64,000 bases of DNA. Origin: CBDCBA01 sp965214125. GTDB lineage: Bacteria > Planctomycetota > Phycisphaerae > Tepidisphaerales > Tepidisphaeraceae. Of the stretch, positions 39,392-48,133 are shown one piece after another. The notes under the pieces were generated by a model. The model was not told the origin of the DNA. It did no database searches and saw nothing but the letters and a program-made list of their open reading frames with translations. How positions within the stretch are numbered: position 1 is the stretch's first letter; each line of letters opens with the position of its first letter. The translations under genes were made by a program, and so were the position numbers. The stretch is taken from NCBI GenBank assembly GCA_965214125.1, contig CBDCBA010000024.1, positions 62,001 through 126,000 of the forward strand, written 5' to 3'.

Positions 39392-41962
39392 GTGTCGGGA
39401 GAACCGCACAAGACGCCAATTCGCGTGATGCCCACCGGGTGGGCGCGGGCGCCGCTCGTGCCGATCGCCATGGCGATCATCGGCGGGATTCTGCTGCACG
39501 AGATCACGCCGCCTTACCCGACAGTTTACCTGGTCGTGGCGATCAGCCTGGCGGTGGCGGTGGGTGCCGCCGGAGCGAACGTCGGCTCGGCCTGCCTGCT
39601 GACGGCGGCCGCCCTCCTTGGCTGCGCAGCCGCCCAAGCGGCGCACGTGCGATTCGCGGCGAACGACATCGCCCGCTTCACGACCGACACGCCGCGCCTG
39701 GTCACGCTGCGCGGCGTGCTCGTCAACGACCCGCAACTGCGTGCCGGCGCCGACATCGGCCGGCCGCGCCCGCCGCGCATGGCGGCGCTGCTCGACGTGC
39801 GGGAGATCCAAACGTGGCACGGCTGGCAACCGACGACCGGCCGCGCGTTGCTGCAACTCCACACGCCCGCGCCGGCGCTGCGCGGCGGACAGGCGATCGA
39901 ACTCTTCGGCAAGCTCGAACGGCCGGGGCCGGCCGTCAATCCGGGACAGTTCGATTACGAAAACTTCTACCGCAGCCAACGCATCGTCGCGAGCGTCAGC
40001 GCCAGCGGGCCGGCCACGATCCAAGTGCTCGGCGACGCGGGCCCCGGCGTGATCGGCCGCCTGCGCGACGCCGCGCGGGCGGCGTTGCTCGCGGGCTTCG
40101 ACGCCGACGACGCCGAGTCGGCCGCGCTCCTGCGCGCGATGCTCCTGGGCGAGCGCGACTCGGCCATGAGCGACGCCCGCGAGCTGTTCCGCAAAAGCGG
40201 CACGAGCCACTACCTCGCCGTCAGCGGCCTGCACGTGGGGATCGTCGGCGGGGTCGTCTGGTTCCTGCTGCGCGTATTCGGTGCGGGCCCGCGCCTGACG
40301 ATCATCGGCGGCGGGCTGACGATCGTCGGCTACGCGATTCTGGCCGCCCCCGCGCCGCCGGTGCTGCGGGCGACGGTGCTTGCCCTCTCGGTCGGCGTCG
40401 GCCTGCTGCTCGGCCGCCGCGCCGGCGGCGTGCAACTGCTGGCGGGGGCGGCAATTGTCCTGCTGCTGCTGGCGCCCCTCGACCTTTACCGCGCCGGCTT
40501 CCAACTCAGCTTCGTGACGGTCCTAGGCCTGATGCTCCTCGGCGAGCCGGTGCGAACGGCGCTCAAGGGTGCGGGCGATGCCGACGTGCTGCGCCGCCGG
40601 CGTGAGCACCCGCTCGTGCGTATTGGGCAGTGGCTCGACGCGCGGATGCTCAAGGCGTTGACCGCCGCCGTCGTCGCGTGGCTGGCGGCGATGCCGCTGG
40701 TCGCGGTTCACTTTGGCCAGTTCAACAGTTGGGCCATTCCCGCCTCGCTCGCGGCGGCGCCAGCGGTGGTGCTGTCGCTGCTGGCGGGCGTGCTGAAGCT
40801 GATCCTGACCGCCGCCGTGCCGCCGGGCGCGCCGCTCTTCGCCGATGTCGCGGCCTGGCCGGTCGCGTGGATGCGGGCAACCGTCGGCTGGTTCGCCGAC
40901 CTGCCCGCCGCCGACGTGCCGCTGCCGACGCCGGGGTTGGCCCTCGTGCTGCTCCTCTACGCGGCGGTGCTGCTGGCGATCCTGACGCTGCCCAAGCCGG
41001 GGCGGCAGTGGACGACTCGGTTCGGCGCCGCGCGCTGGCTGGCGCGGGCGCCGATGATTGGGCTGGCGGTCCTCGTCTTCGTCCTGCCGCTGACGGGCGG
41101 GAGCCACTCCGTGACGGTCGACCCACGCCCGCTGCGCGTCACGCTGCTCGCGGTCGGCGCGGGCCAGTGCGCGGCGATCGAGACGCCCGACGGCCGCGTG
41201 ACGCTGATCGACGCCGGCAGTTCCTCGCTCGGCCGGCCGCTGGAAAGCTGCATCGCTCCGTTCCTGCGGGCCGGCGGGCACGCGGGAGTCGAGCGGGTGA
41301 TCGTCAGCCACGCGAACTTCGACCACTACAACGCCGCCGCCGACGTGACGGCGGTCTACGACGCGACCGAGGTGGTCGTCGGCCCTGGTTTTGCCGACGA
41401 TGCCCGCGCGCAGCCGGCGGGTCGCGAGCTGCTGGCCCGACTCGACCACCTGGGCCGCCCGCCGCGCGAGGTGCGGCCCGGCGATGTCCTGCCGCTCGAC
41501 GCTCGCACGCGCCTGCGCGTCCTCTGGCCCCCGGCGGACCACGCGGCCCTGTCGCCGAACGACGCCTCCCTCGTGCTCCGCCTCGAACACGACGCCGCCG
41601 GCGGCACGCGGTCGATTCTGTTCACGGGCGACATCCAGCAGGAGGCGATGCTCGCGCTGCTGGAGATGGATCGCGAGACGCCCGGCCTGCTCGCAGCCGA
41701 CGTGCTCGTCGCGCCGCACCACGGCAGCCGCGAGCAAGCCACCGCCGCCTTCGTGGCCGCCGTCGGGCCCAGCCACGTGCTCTCCAGCAACGGCCGCAAC
41801 CTGGCGCGTAAACAGGCCGACTTCAACAGTGCCGTCGGCGACGCCACCCTGCTGCGCACGCACGACGGCGGCGCGATCACCGTCGAGGTCGGCCGCGACG
41901 GCACGGTCAGCGTCTCACAGTTCCTTACCGACGACCGCCCGACGCTGACGTACCCGGAGTAG
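39392..41962 (+). CDS. comEC: ComEC/Rec2-family DNA uptake channel
   Basis: This 856-residue inner-membrane protein is predicted to carry single-stranded DNA across the membrane during transformation. The N-terminal DUF4131 region (about 10-230) has two helices and an OB-like part (LVTLRGVLVNDP). The competence domain (about 250-540) starts with the hallmark HYLAVSGLHVGIVGGVVWFLLR and has many helices. The C-terminal metallo-beta-lactamase domain (about 590-840) has VGAGQCAAIETPDG, LIDAGSS, VSHANFDHYNAAAD, FTGDIQQEAM and APHHGS. The metal motif reads HxNxDH, lacking the usual second position. GTG 39392 is used; ATG 39428 is possible. Confidence 0.92.
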   Translation: MSGEPHKTPIRVMPTGWARAPLVPIAMAIIGGILLHEITPPYPTVYLVVAISLAVAVGAAGANVGSACLLTAAALLGCAAAQAAHVRFAANDIARFTTDTPRLVTLRGVLVNDPQLRAGADIGRPRPPRMAALLDVREIQTWHGWQPTTGRALLQLHTPAPALRGGQAIELFGKLERPGPAVNPGQFDYENFYRSQRIVASVSASGPATIQVLGDAGPGVIGRLRDAARAALLAGFDADDAESAALLRAMLLGERDSAMSDARELFRKSGTSHYLAVSGLHVGIVGGVVWFLLRVFGAGPRLTIIGGGLTIVGYAILAAPAPPVLRATVLALSVGVGLLLGRRAGGVQLLAGAAIVLLLLAPLDLYRAGFQLSFVTVLGLMLLGEPVRTALKGAGDADVLRRRREHPLVRIGQWLDARMLKALTAAVVAWLAAMPLVAVHFGQFNSWAIPASLAAAPAVVLSLLAGVLKLILTAAVPPGAPLFADVAAWPVAWMRATVGWFADLPAADVPLPTPGLALVLLLYAAVLLAILTLPKPGRQWTTRFGAARWLARAPMIGLAVLVFVLPLTGGSHSVTVDPRPLRVTLLAVGAGQCAAIETPDGRVTLIDAGSSSLGRPLESCIAPFLRAGGHAGVERVIVSHANFDHYNAAADVTAVYDATEVVVGPGFADDARAQPAGRELLARLDHLGRPPREVRPGDVLPLDARTRLRVLWPPADHAALSPNDASLVLRLEHDAAGGTRSILFTGDIQQEAMLALLEMDRETPGLLAADVLVAPHHGSREQATAAFVAAVGPSHVLSSNGRNLARKQADFNSAVGDATLLRTHDGGAITVEVGRDGTVSVSQFLTDDRPTLTYPE

Positions 41963-41965
41963 CGG

Positions 41966-42430
41966 TCAACTTTTGTGCAGGAACCGATCGACGCCGAAGC
42001 GGCCGCTGCCGGTGAACACGAACATCACGGCGATCGCGAGGTAAAGCAGCGCCCCCTCGACCGCGCCCTTGGCGGGCATGAAGAACGGGGCGTCGCCGGT
42101 GAAGCTGGCCGCGTGGGTCATGAAGGCGGCGCCCGCGAAGACGCCCGCGAGCCAGAGCGCCGCCGGCCGGGTCGCGAGGCCAAGGGCCAAAAGGATGCCG
42201 CCGATGAACTCGCCGAGAATTGCGCCCCAGCCCATCAGCGCCGGCGCCGGGAATCCCTGCGCCGCGACCTGCTCGATAAAGCCTTCGGACTTGAAGAGTT
42301 TGGGCCAGCCGTGGCCGATCGCGAGGAAGGCGCCGCTGGCGACGCGCAGGATTGTCAGGCCCAGGTCGGCCACGACGGTCGCGCCGCCGGGGCCGGCGAA
42401 GAGAAGTCGGTTGATCGCTTTGCCAAACAT
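41966..42430 (-). CDS. DoxX-family membrane protein
   Basis: This is a 154-residue four-helix membrane protein of the DoxX family. Family sequence includes LGLTILRVASGAFLAIGHGWPKLF near the start, then GFPAPALMGWGAILGEFIGGILLALGLATRPAALWLAGVFAGAAF and the end GSGRFGVDRFL. DoxX proteins are linked to quinone-dependent redox and stress membrane complexes, but the reaction of this branch is not known. ATG 42430 starts directly at MFGKAINRLLF; the upstream frame is not coding-like. It converges with comEC with only 3 bases between the stop codons. Confidence 0.85.
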   Translation of the reverse strand: MFGKAINRLLFAGPGGATVVADLGLTILRVASGAFLAIGHGWPKLFKSEGFIEQVAAQGFPAPALMGWGAILGEFIGGILLALGLATRPAALWLAGVFAGAAFMTHAASFTGDAPFFMPAKGAVEGALLYLAIAVMFVFTGSGRFGVDRFLHKS

Positions 42431-43314
42431 GGTGGACGCTCCGCGTCGAGGAAATGGAGTTGGGGCGACTGCGAGGTGGTACCCCGCCGAAGGGGAGACC
42501 TTACGTTCGAGATCGGCCCGATTGCGGCGGCGGCGACAGTCAGCGGCGTCGGTCCGACCCGCATGGCGCGACGCCAGGTGGGTCGGGGGCGGCCCGCGTT
42601 GTTGCATCGCCCAACAGGCGGCGGTACGCTCGCCCCACCCACGGAACCGGGGTGCTTCGCGACCGCGTGAAGTCAGGCCGATTCCGTCCCGCCTTGTGTC
42701 GTGCGGGCCCCGTCGATGCGGGACCGCGCGACGCCGTTCGAGCCTGTTGCCTTGGGCTCGAACACCGACCGGAACCCGCTCCCTTCAGGCCGCGCGGCCT
42801 GCCCCGTGGGAGCCCCCGCCCGTTCCGGTGCAGCTCGCGCCCGCCTTCGCCGCGTCGGCCGATGCGGCGGTCCCGCGGCCTCGGAGCCGGTGTCCCTCGT
42901 CCGTCCCTCGTGCCGATGCTGACACGACAGGTCCAGCCCGTTACCGGACGCGCCCCCGGCAGCGCGATGGCCGCCATCGGCCTGGCGCCGGCGCGAAAGG
43001 CCGTTCCCAGCGCTGCCGCGGCTTGATTTTCCCGGCGCAACGCCGGAAGATGCCCGCCCCACCCCCTGTTCGCCGCCGCCCGCCCGTGGGATGCGGCTCC
43101 CACCACGAACTACCGACTCGCACCCGCGACTTCACCCTCCCGCCAGATTTCGCTTGAAAACGCCGCGCCCCATGCGGCGACCCCCCGCCTGCTGCCGGCA
43201 CAAGGCCACCGCCTCGTTCACCGGCGTCTCCCGACTTTCTCCCCGTCCGCGCGATCCACGGCGGACCCTCGCGTGACCCTCCGCGTGACTTCACCGGCCA
43301 ACCCTTTGGGCACC
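42431..43314. other. gene-free divergent region (884 bases)
   Basis: I see no supportable gene here between the divergent DoxX and secretin genes. The + strand is rich in C over G by eye from about 42650 on. It contains small hairpins, such as TTCGAGCC/GGCTCGAA (42737-42744 with 42755-42762) and CCGGCG-CAA-CGCCGG (43032-43046). It may be a long leader of the secretin transcript. No T-run terminator is present on either strand. Confidence 0.5.
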
Positions 43315-43852
43315 ATGATGCAAGACCCCCTGACGCCGTTGACCCGTTGCGACGCCGAGTCGCTTCGATCCGCCCAATCCGTTGGCCGCCGCGCCCGCTC
43401 GACCGCCCGCGCCACCGCGCTGGCGGCGGCCGTCGCGCTGCCGGCGCTGGCCGGAATCGCCCCGCTGGCCGTGCCCGCGCAACCCGCCTCGGCCTTTGCG
43501 CTCTTCGAGATGACCGCGCAGGACGCCGCGCTCGACGACACGCAGTTGCTCGAGGCCGCCCGACTCCGCGTCGATCGCGGGCAGTACGAGGACGCCCTCG
43601 ACGTGCTCGGCTCGATCGACGCCGTCGCCCCTCTCCGCCGAGCAGCGCGAGGCGTACAACGGCCTGCTCGGACAGGCGAACGCGGCGCTCGAAGGGCGCG
43701 ACGTCGCCGCCGAGCGGTACGCCGAGGGCGAGCAGGCCGCCGCCGACGGCGACTATCCTGCCGCCGTCGTCGCCTTCCGCCGCGCCCGCGACTCGCGCTT
43801 CGCCGACGCCGCCACGCAGCAGAAGGCTGCCGAGCAGCTCGAGCTGAGCAAG
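43315..43852 (+). pseudogene. N-terminal part of the TPR-secretin gene, split off by a frameshift
   Basis: From ATG 43315 the frame encodes a basic start and a signal peptide (ATALAAAVALPALAGIAPLAVPAQPASA), then the start of TPR-like helices (LLEAARLRVDRGQYEDALDVLGSID). At the CCCC run (43628-43631) the coding signal moves to the next frame, where LSAEQREAYNGLLGQANAALEGRD continues to 43853 and on without a stop. Removing one C joins the two parts as VALSAEQREAY. Both halves look fully coding, so the intact gene would be 43315-47128, about 1,270 residues. It is either a sequencing error or a real frameshift. Confidence 0.8.
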
Positions 43853-46800
43853 GTGCGCCTGCGCAGCCAGATCAACGCCGACTACGGCAACCCCGACGGC
43901 TACTACCAGGCCGCCGTCGAGGACTACCGCGCCGACCGGCTCGACGCCGCCCGCGCCAAGTTCGCCGCGCTCGACGCGATCGACTTCGCCGCCCCCACGC
44001 TCGGCGCCACGCCGGGCGAGTACGTCACCCGAATCGACGCCAGCGCCGCCGACGCCGAGGACGCGACCGGCCCGGTCGTGATCGAGGGCGACGAGGCCGA
44101 CGTGATGGAGGATGTCCCGGCCGCCGACGGCGAGCCCGAAATCGTGATCGACGGCGACGGCACTGACGCGGATCTCGACCTCGATCTCAAGATCGAATCG
44201 GCCGAGCCCGAAGTCGAGTCGGCCGAACCCGAAGTCGAGGTCGCGAGCGAGCCCCCGGCCGCCCCGGCCGCCCCGGCCGACCCGAGCATCGGTGGCGACG
44301 CCCGCCGCACGTACCTCGCCGGCATCGCCGCCTACCAGCAGGAGAACTTCGCCGAGGCGAAGCGCCTGCTGACCGAGGCCCAAGACGCCGGTTACGAGGC
44401 GCGGCTGTTCGAGGACGACATCGACACGGTGCTGACGCGCATCGAGCAGCGCCAGGCCCGCAACGCCGCCCAGGCCGAGGATGGCCCGTCCGGCGGAGAC
44501 AACGACGCCCGCACGAACGACGCCCGCCGCTCATTCGCCGCCTTCGAGGAAGGCCGCGCCGCCGAGGCGCAGGGCAACTACGAGCGGGCCCGCGAAAAGT
44601 ACGCCGAGGCCGCCCGGCTCAACCCGAACTTCCAGGCCGCCCAGGATGCCCTCGGCGACCTCGACGACGAGCCCCGCGCCGATCCGCTCGACCAGTTCGG
44701 CGGCGAGCAGACGGCCCAGCGCAACCTCATCAAATATCGCTACGACGAGGCGATCGAAGACGCGAAGGTCGCATACCGCAACAACGACTTCGATGAGGCC
44801 CGAGCCGCCATCCAGCGGGCGAAGACGGCCCGCAACACGAACCCGCTGATCTTCAGCTCGCAGCAACTGAACCAGTTCGATCAGGAAATCCGCACAATTG
44901 AGCGGGCGATTAACGAGCGCGAAGCGGACGTGGTTCAGGCGGAAACTCGGGGCGCCCGCGGCGCGGCGCAGCGTGAGGCCGAGGAGCAGGAGCGTCTCCG
45001 CCAGCAGCAGATTCAGGACACAACCGAACGCCTGATCAGCGACACCCGCCTGGCGATTCAGGACGGCCGCTACGAGGCGGCGCTGGCGCTGATCAACCAG
45101 ATTCTGACGATCGACCCGGACAACGACTACGCGATCGGCATGCGGCCGCTCGTGGAGGACTCGGCGCTGCTGAGCCGGCAGAAGGGGTTCTACCTCAAGT
45201 ACCGGCTGGAGCAGGCCCGGGTCTTCACCGAGGCCGAGGAAAAGCGGATTCCGTACAGCGACATCCTCCGCTACCCGGACAACTGGCCCGATCTAATCGA
45301 TCGCCGCGACCGCACCGTTGCCGAAGAGCGCGGGGCCGAGGAGGACGACGCCGCCCTCATCGCCCAACTCGAGCGGCCAATCGGCAGCGACCTGAATCTC
45401 GATCAGGTTCCTTTCGAGGAGGTCGTCGAGTTCCTGCGCAACGTGACCAACGCCGGCATCTTCGTGAACTACCCGGCCCTTGAGCTCGAGGGCGTCGAGC
45501 GGACCTCGGAGGTCTCGCTCGACATCCCCGGCAGCGTCAGTCTCGGTAAGGTGCTCGACCTGATTCTCGCCCAGGTCGGCAGCCAGGCCTTCGCCGAGCT
45601 CGATTACACGGTTGACGACGGCATCATCACGATCAGCACGCTCGACGACCTGTCGAAGAATGTGCAGACGCAGGTCATCGACATCCGCGACCTGATCGTT
45701 CCCGTGCCGGACTTCTTCCCCGAAGACCTGAACCTCGGCGCCTTCGGTGGCGGCGGCGGGCAGGGTGGCGGTCAAGGCGGCGGCCAGGGTGGCGGCGGCG
45801 GCGGTGGTGGCTTCGGCGGTGGGGGCGGCGGCGGTGGGGGCGGCGGCGGTGGATTCGCCGGCGGGGGCGGCGGCGGCTTCGGTGGCGGCGGTGGGGGCGG
45901 CGGCGGTGGTGGTGGCTTCGGCGGTGGCGGTGGTGGCGGCAACCAGGGCGGCGGCGGCCAGAACGGCAACCAAGTCAACCGCGAGCAGTTGATCCTGGAG
46001 ATCATCGAGCTCATCCGCGACACCGTCGCCAGCGACTCGTGGCGCGAGAACGGCGGCACCATCGGCGCCATCGCCGAACTCAACGGGCAGCTCGTTGTCA
46101 CGCAGACGAACGAGAATCTCCGCGAGGTCACACGCCTGCTCGCCAAGCTTCGCGAGACCCGCGCCATTCAGGTCAACGTCGAGGTGCGGTTCCTGACCGT
46201 GCAGCGCAACTACCTCGAGCAGGTGGGCGTCGACTTCGACTTCACCTTCAACTTTGACGCCCCGCCCGCCCCCGGCGAGGACGGCTTCGGCCCGGTCAGC
46301 GTCGACCAGAGCAGCACGGCCTTCACCTCGGCCGGCAGCGTTGTCACCGGTGCCCCCGGCAACCTCTCCCAGCTCTTCACGCCTGAGGCCCAGTCGCTCA
46401 GCACGCAGTTCACCGCGTTCCTCGACAATTTCCAGGCGAACATTCTCATCACCGCGCTGCAACAGCGTCGCGATCTGCAGTCGCTGACGGCGCCGAACAT
46501 CACGCTGTTCAACGGCCAGACCGCCTCGGTGGTCGTCGCCCGTACGCAGCAGTACGTGTCGCAGCTCATCCCCGTGGTCGCCGCCGGCGTGGTCGGTTAC
46601 CAGCCGCAGGTCGCGCAGATCAACGACGGCATTGTGCTGCAGGTGCAGGCGACCGTCAGCGCCGATCGTCGCTACGTGACGCTCACGCTCGAGCCGAGCC
46701 TGACCCGCATCAACGGCATCCAGACCTTCCAGGTCACTGGCGCCGTTGGTGATCAGGGCGGCGGCGGTGGCGGCGGCGTGGGAGGCGGCGGCGGCGGTGG

Positions 46801-47128
46801 TGGCGTCATCATCGACCCCGACACCGGCGACTCGCCCCCAAGCTTCCTGCAGCTCGTCGACTTCGACAACACGGCTCTGGCGACCACCGTCAGCGTCCCC
46901 GACGGCGGCACCCTGCTCCTGGGCGGCCAGACCGTCACCGGCGAGGCCGAGCGTGAGGCCGGCGTGCCCGTGCTGAGCAAGATTCCCTTCCTCAAGCGGC
47001 TCTTCACCAACACCGTCCGCGCCAAGGACGAGCAGGTGCTGCTGATCCTGGTCAAGCCGACCATCATCATCCAGCGCGAGATCGAGGCCGACACCTTCCC
47101 GCTGCTGGCCCCCGCCGGCGGCAACTAG
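43853..47128 (+). CDS. secretin (type II secretion/type IV pilus GspD/PilQ-like) with TPR N-terminal region
   Basis: This is the main part of an outer-membrane pore protein, about 1,091 residues from GTG 43853; the true start is probably 43315 after repairing the frameshift. Residues 1-400 are TPR-like helices (for example RAAEAQGNYERAREKYAEAARLNPNF) with an acidic Glu/Val/Pro linker. Residues about 510-625 form an N-domain (LNLDQVPFEEVVEFLRNVT, GKVLDLILAQV). A tract of about 75 mostly glycine residues (631-708) follows, then another N-domain (QLVVTQTNENLREVTRLLAKLRE) and the secretin domain (QSLTAPNITLFNGQTASVVVA, TTVSVPDGGTLLLGGQTV, GVPVLSKIPFLKRLF and VKPTII at the end). No other secretion genes are adjacent. 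Confidence 0.92.
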   Translation: MRLRSQINADYGNPDGYYQAAVEDYRADRLDAARAKFAALDAIDFAAPTLGATPGEYVTRIDASAADAEDATGPVVIEGDEADVMEDVPAADGEPEIVIDGDGTDADLDLDLKIESAEPEVESAEPEVEVASEPPAAPAAPADPSIGGDARRTYLAGIAAYQQENFAEAKRLLTEAQDAGYEARLFEDDIDTVLTRIEQRQARNAAQAEDGPSGGDNDARTNDARRSFAAFEEGRAAEAQGNYERAREKYAEAARLNPNFQAAQDALGDLDDEPRADPLDQFGGEQTAQRNLIKYRYDEAIEDAKVAYRNNDFDEARAAIQRAKTARNTNPLIFSSQQLNQFDQEIRTIERAINEREADVVQAETRGARGAAQREAEEQERLRQQQIQDTTERLISDTRLAIQDGRYEAALALINQILTIDPDNDYAIGMRPLVEDSALLSRQKGFYLKYRLEQARVFTEAEEKRIPYSDILRYPDNWPDLIDRRDRTVAEERGAEEDDAALIAQLERPIGSDLNLDQVPFEEVVEFLRNVTNAGIFVNYPALELEGVERTSEVSLDIPGSVSLGKVLDLILAQVGSQAFAELDYTVDDGIITISTLDDLSKNVQTQVIDIRDLIVPVPDFFPEDLNLGAFGGGGGQGGGQGGGQGGGGGGGGFGGGGGGGGGGGGGFAGGGGGGFGGGGGGGGGGGGFGGGGGGGNQGGGGQNGNQVNREQLILEIIELIRDTVASDSWRENGGTIGAIAELNGQLVVTQTNENLREVTRLLAKLRETRAIQVNVEVRFLTVQRNYLEQVGVDFDFTFNFDAPPAPGEDGFGPVSVDQSSTAFTSAGSVVTGAPGNLSQLFTPEAQSLSTQFTAFLDNFQANILITALQQRRDLQSLTAPNITLFNGQTASVVVARTQQYVSQLIPVVAAGVVGYQPQVAQINDGIVLQVQATVSADRRYVTLTLEPSLTRINGIQTFQVTGAVGDQGGGGGGGVGGGGGGGGVIIDPDTGDSPPSFLQLVDFDNTALATTVSVPDGGTLLLGGQTVTGEAEREAGVPVLSKIPFLKRLFTNTVRAKDEQVLLILVKPTIIIQREIEADTFPLLAPAGGN
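45747..45978. repeat. glycine-codon low-complexity tract
   Basis: About 230 bases of GGN repeats (GGCGGCGGT, GGTGGTGGC) encode a Gly/Gln/Phe/Asn linker inside the secretin N-domain region. The tract is prone to slippage; a second, shorter one is at 46755-46805. It explains the long Pro-rich open frame on the minus strand, which is not a gene. Confidence 0.85.
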
Positions 47129-47158
47129 GACTAGGACCCGCTCGTCGACCAACTCCCG

Positions 47159-47187
47159 CGACGCCCGGCCCACTCGGCCGGGCGTCG
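47159..47187 (+). terminator. hairpin terminator after the secretin gene
   Basis: This is a 12-base perfect stem (CGACGCCCGGCC with its complement) and a 5-base loop, 31 bases after the secretin stop. A short T-containing stretch (TGGTTTGT) follows. Confidence 0.7.
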
Positions 47188-47338
47188 TGGTTTGTCGACC
47201 TCGGAGTGTTTTCCCAGAAGAACCCGCGCTCGTCGGTTGCCGGTGCAACCCACCCGCCCTATCCTTGCCGTCCCCATCTGGCCGCGGGATGTGACCGGGC
47301 CGCCTGACTTCATCGACCCGCCCTTCGCCCTCACCGCC

Positions 47339-47602
47339 ATGCCCCGCCAGTGCCACTTTACCGGTAAGAAGACCACCATCGGCCGCCAGCAGACCACGCG
47401 CGGCAAGGCCAAGTACCTCGGGGGCGTCGGCACGAAGATCACCGGCGTCAACCCGCGCAAGTTCAAGCCGAACCTGCAAAAGGTGCGCGCCGTGATCGAC
47501 GGCCGGGTCGTCCGCGTCTACGCCAGCGCCAAGGCCATCAAGATGGGCCTCGTCGTCAAGCCGCAGAAGCGCACCTGGCGCCCCGAGTCGGCCGAGGCGT
47601 AA
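47339..47602 (+). CDS. rpmB: 50S ribosomal protein L28
   Basis: This is an 87-residue ribosomal protein of the large subunit. The sequence starts with the typical MPRQCHFTGKKTTIGRQQ (family form C-x-x-TGKK), then TKITGVNPRKFKPNLQKVRAVIDGRVVRVYASAKAIKMGLVVK, matching L28 throughout. ATG 47339 is the natural start; upstream sequence in frame is leader. Only one Cys of the zinc-ribbon type is present, so it is the zinc-free form. A T-poor hairpin terminator follows. Confidence 0.96.
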   Translation: MPRQCHFTGKKTTIGRQQTTRGKAKYLGGVGTKITGVNPRKFKPNLQKVRAVIDGRVVRVYASAKAIKMGLVVKPQKRTWRPESAEA

Positions 47603-47632
47603 CGGGCTCGCCCCCTAGAGACTGATACACGC

Positions 47633-47663
47633 AGAGGCCCCGCATCGACTATGCGGGGCCTCT
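47633..47663 (+). terminator. hairpin terminator after rpmB
   Basis: This is a perfect 13-base stem (AGAGGCCCCGCAT with its complement) and a CGACT loop, 30 bases after the L28 stop; the bases after it are TCGTTGCGT. Confidence 0.75.
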
Positions 47664-47715
47664 TCGTTGCGTAGGTGGAGCCGTGGCCCGCGAGAGCGAT
47701 CGACCTTCAGCCGCT

Positions 47716-48111
47716 TCAGTACAACGGCCCGCCCGGTTCGATGGCCGTGTTCCACGCGAGGATGCCGCCGGCCATGCTGCGGCAGGTGGCAACGCCCTGC
47801 GCTGCGAGCGCATCAACGAGGTCGAGCGAGCGCTTGCCACTGCGGCAGTAGACGATGGCCGGTCTCGCCTCCGCCTTCAGCCGCGCGGCGAGGTCGGCCA
47901 GCGTTTGGCGCGTGAGGGCCGACAGCGGGACCAGTTCCGCGCCGTCAATGCGGGTGAGCTCCCACTCGCGCTGCTCCCGGCAGTCGAGGAGCACCACGTC
48001 GCCGGCGTCGAGCCGCGCCCTCGTGGCCACGGGCGTGACCTCGAGCTCGGCGTCGAGGGGCGTGCCGACGGGAAGCCCGGTGGCGGGATCAAAGGGGGAA
48101 GCGTCGGGCAT
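47716..48111 (-). CDS. rhodanese-like sulfurtransferase
   Basis: This 131-residue single-domain rhodanese is likely to carry sulfur as a persulfide on its active-site cysteine. The active-site loop VYCRSGKRS holds Cys 89. The usual surrounding elements are LLDCREQREWELTRIDGAELVPLS and ACRSMAGGILAW-type C-terminal sequence (CRSMAGGILAWN). The start ATG 48111 shares its bases with a possible plus-strand ATG of the divergent DHH gene. Substrate and partner are unknown. Confidence 0.88.
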   Translation of the reverse strand: MPDASPFDPATGLPVGTPLDAELEVTPVATRARLDAGDVVLLDCREQREWELTRIDGAELVPLSALTRQTLADLAARLKAEARPAIVYCRSGKRSLDLVDALAAQGVATCRSMAGGILAWNTAIEPGGPLY

Positions 48112-48133
48112 GGCGACAGCGTACGGTGTGCGC

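Noticed and set aside
45772..46167. Proline-rich open frame on the minus strand
   Set aside because: It is the complement of the glycine-codon tract in the secretin gene.
48110..48133. ATG 48110 as the DHH gene start
   Set aside because: It overlaps the divergent rhodanese start codon base for base; GTG 48134 is a simpler choice, though not proven.
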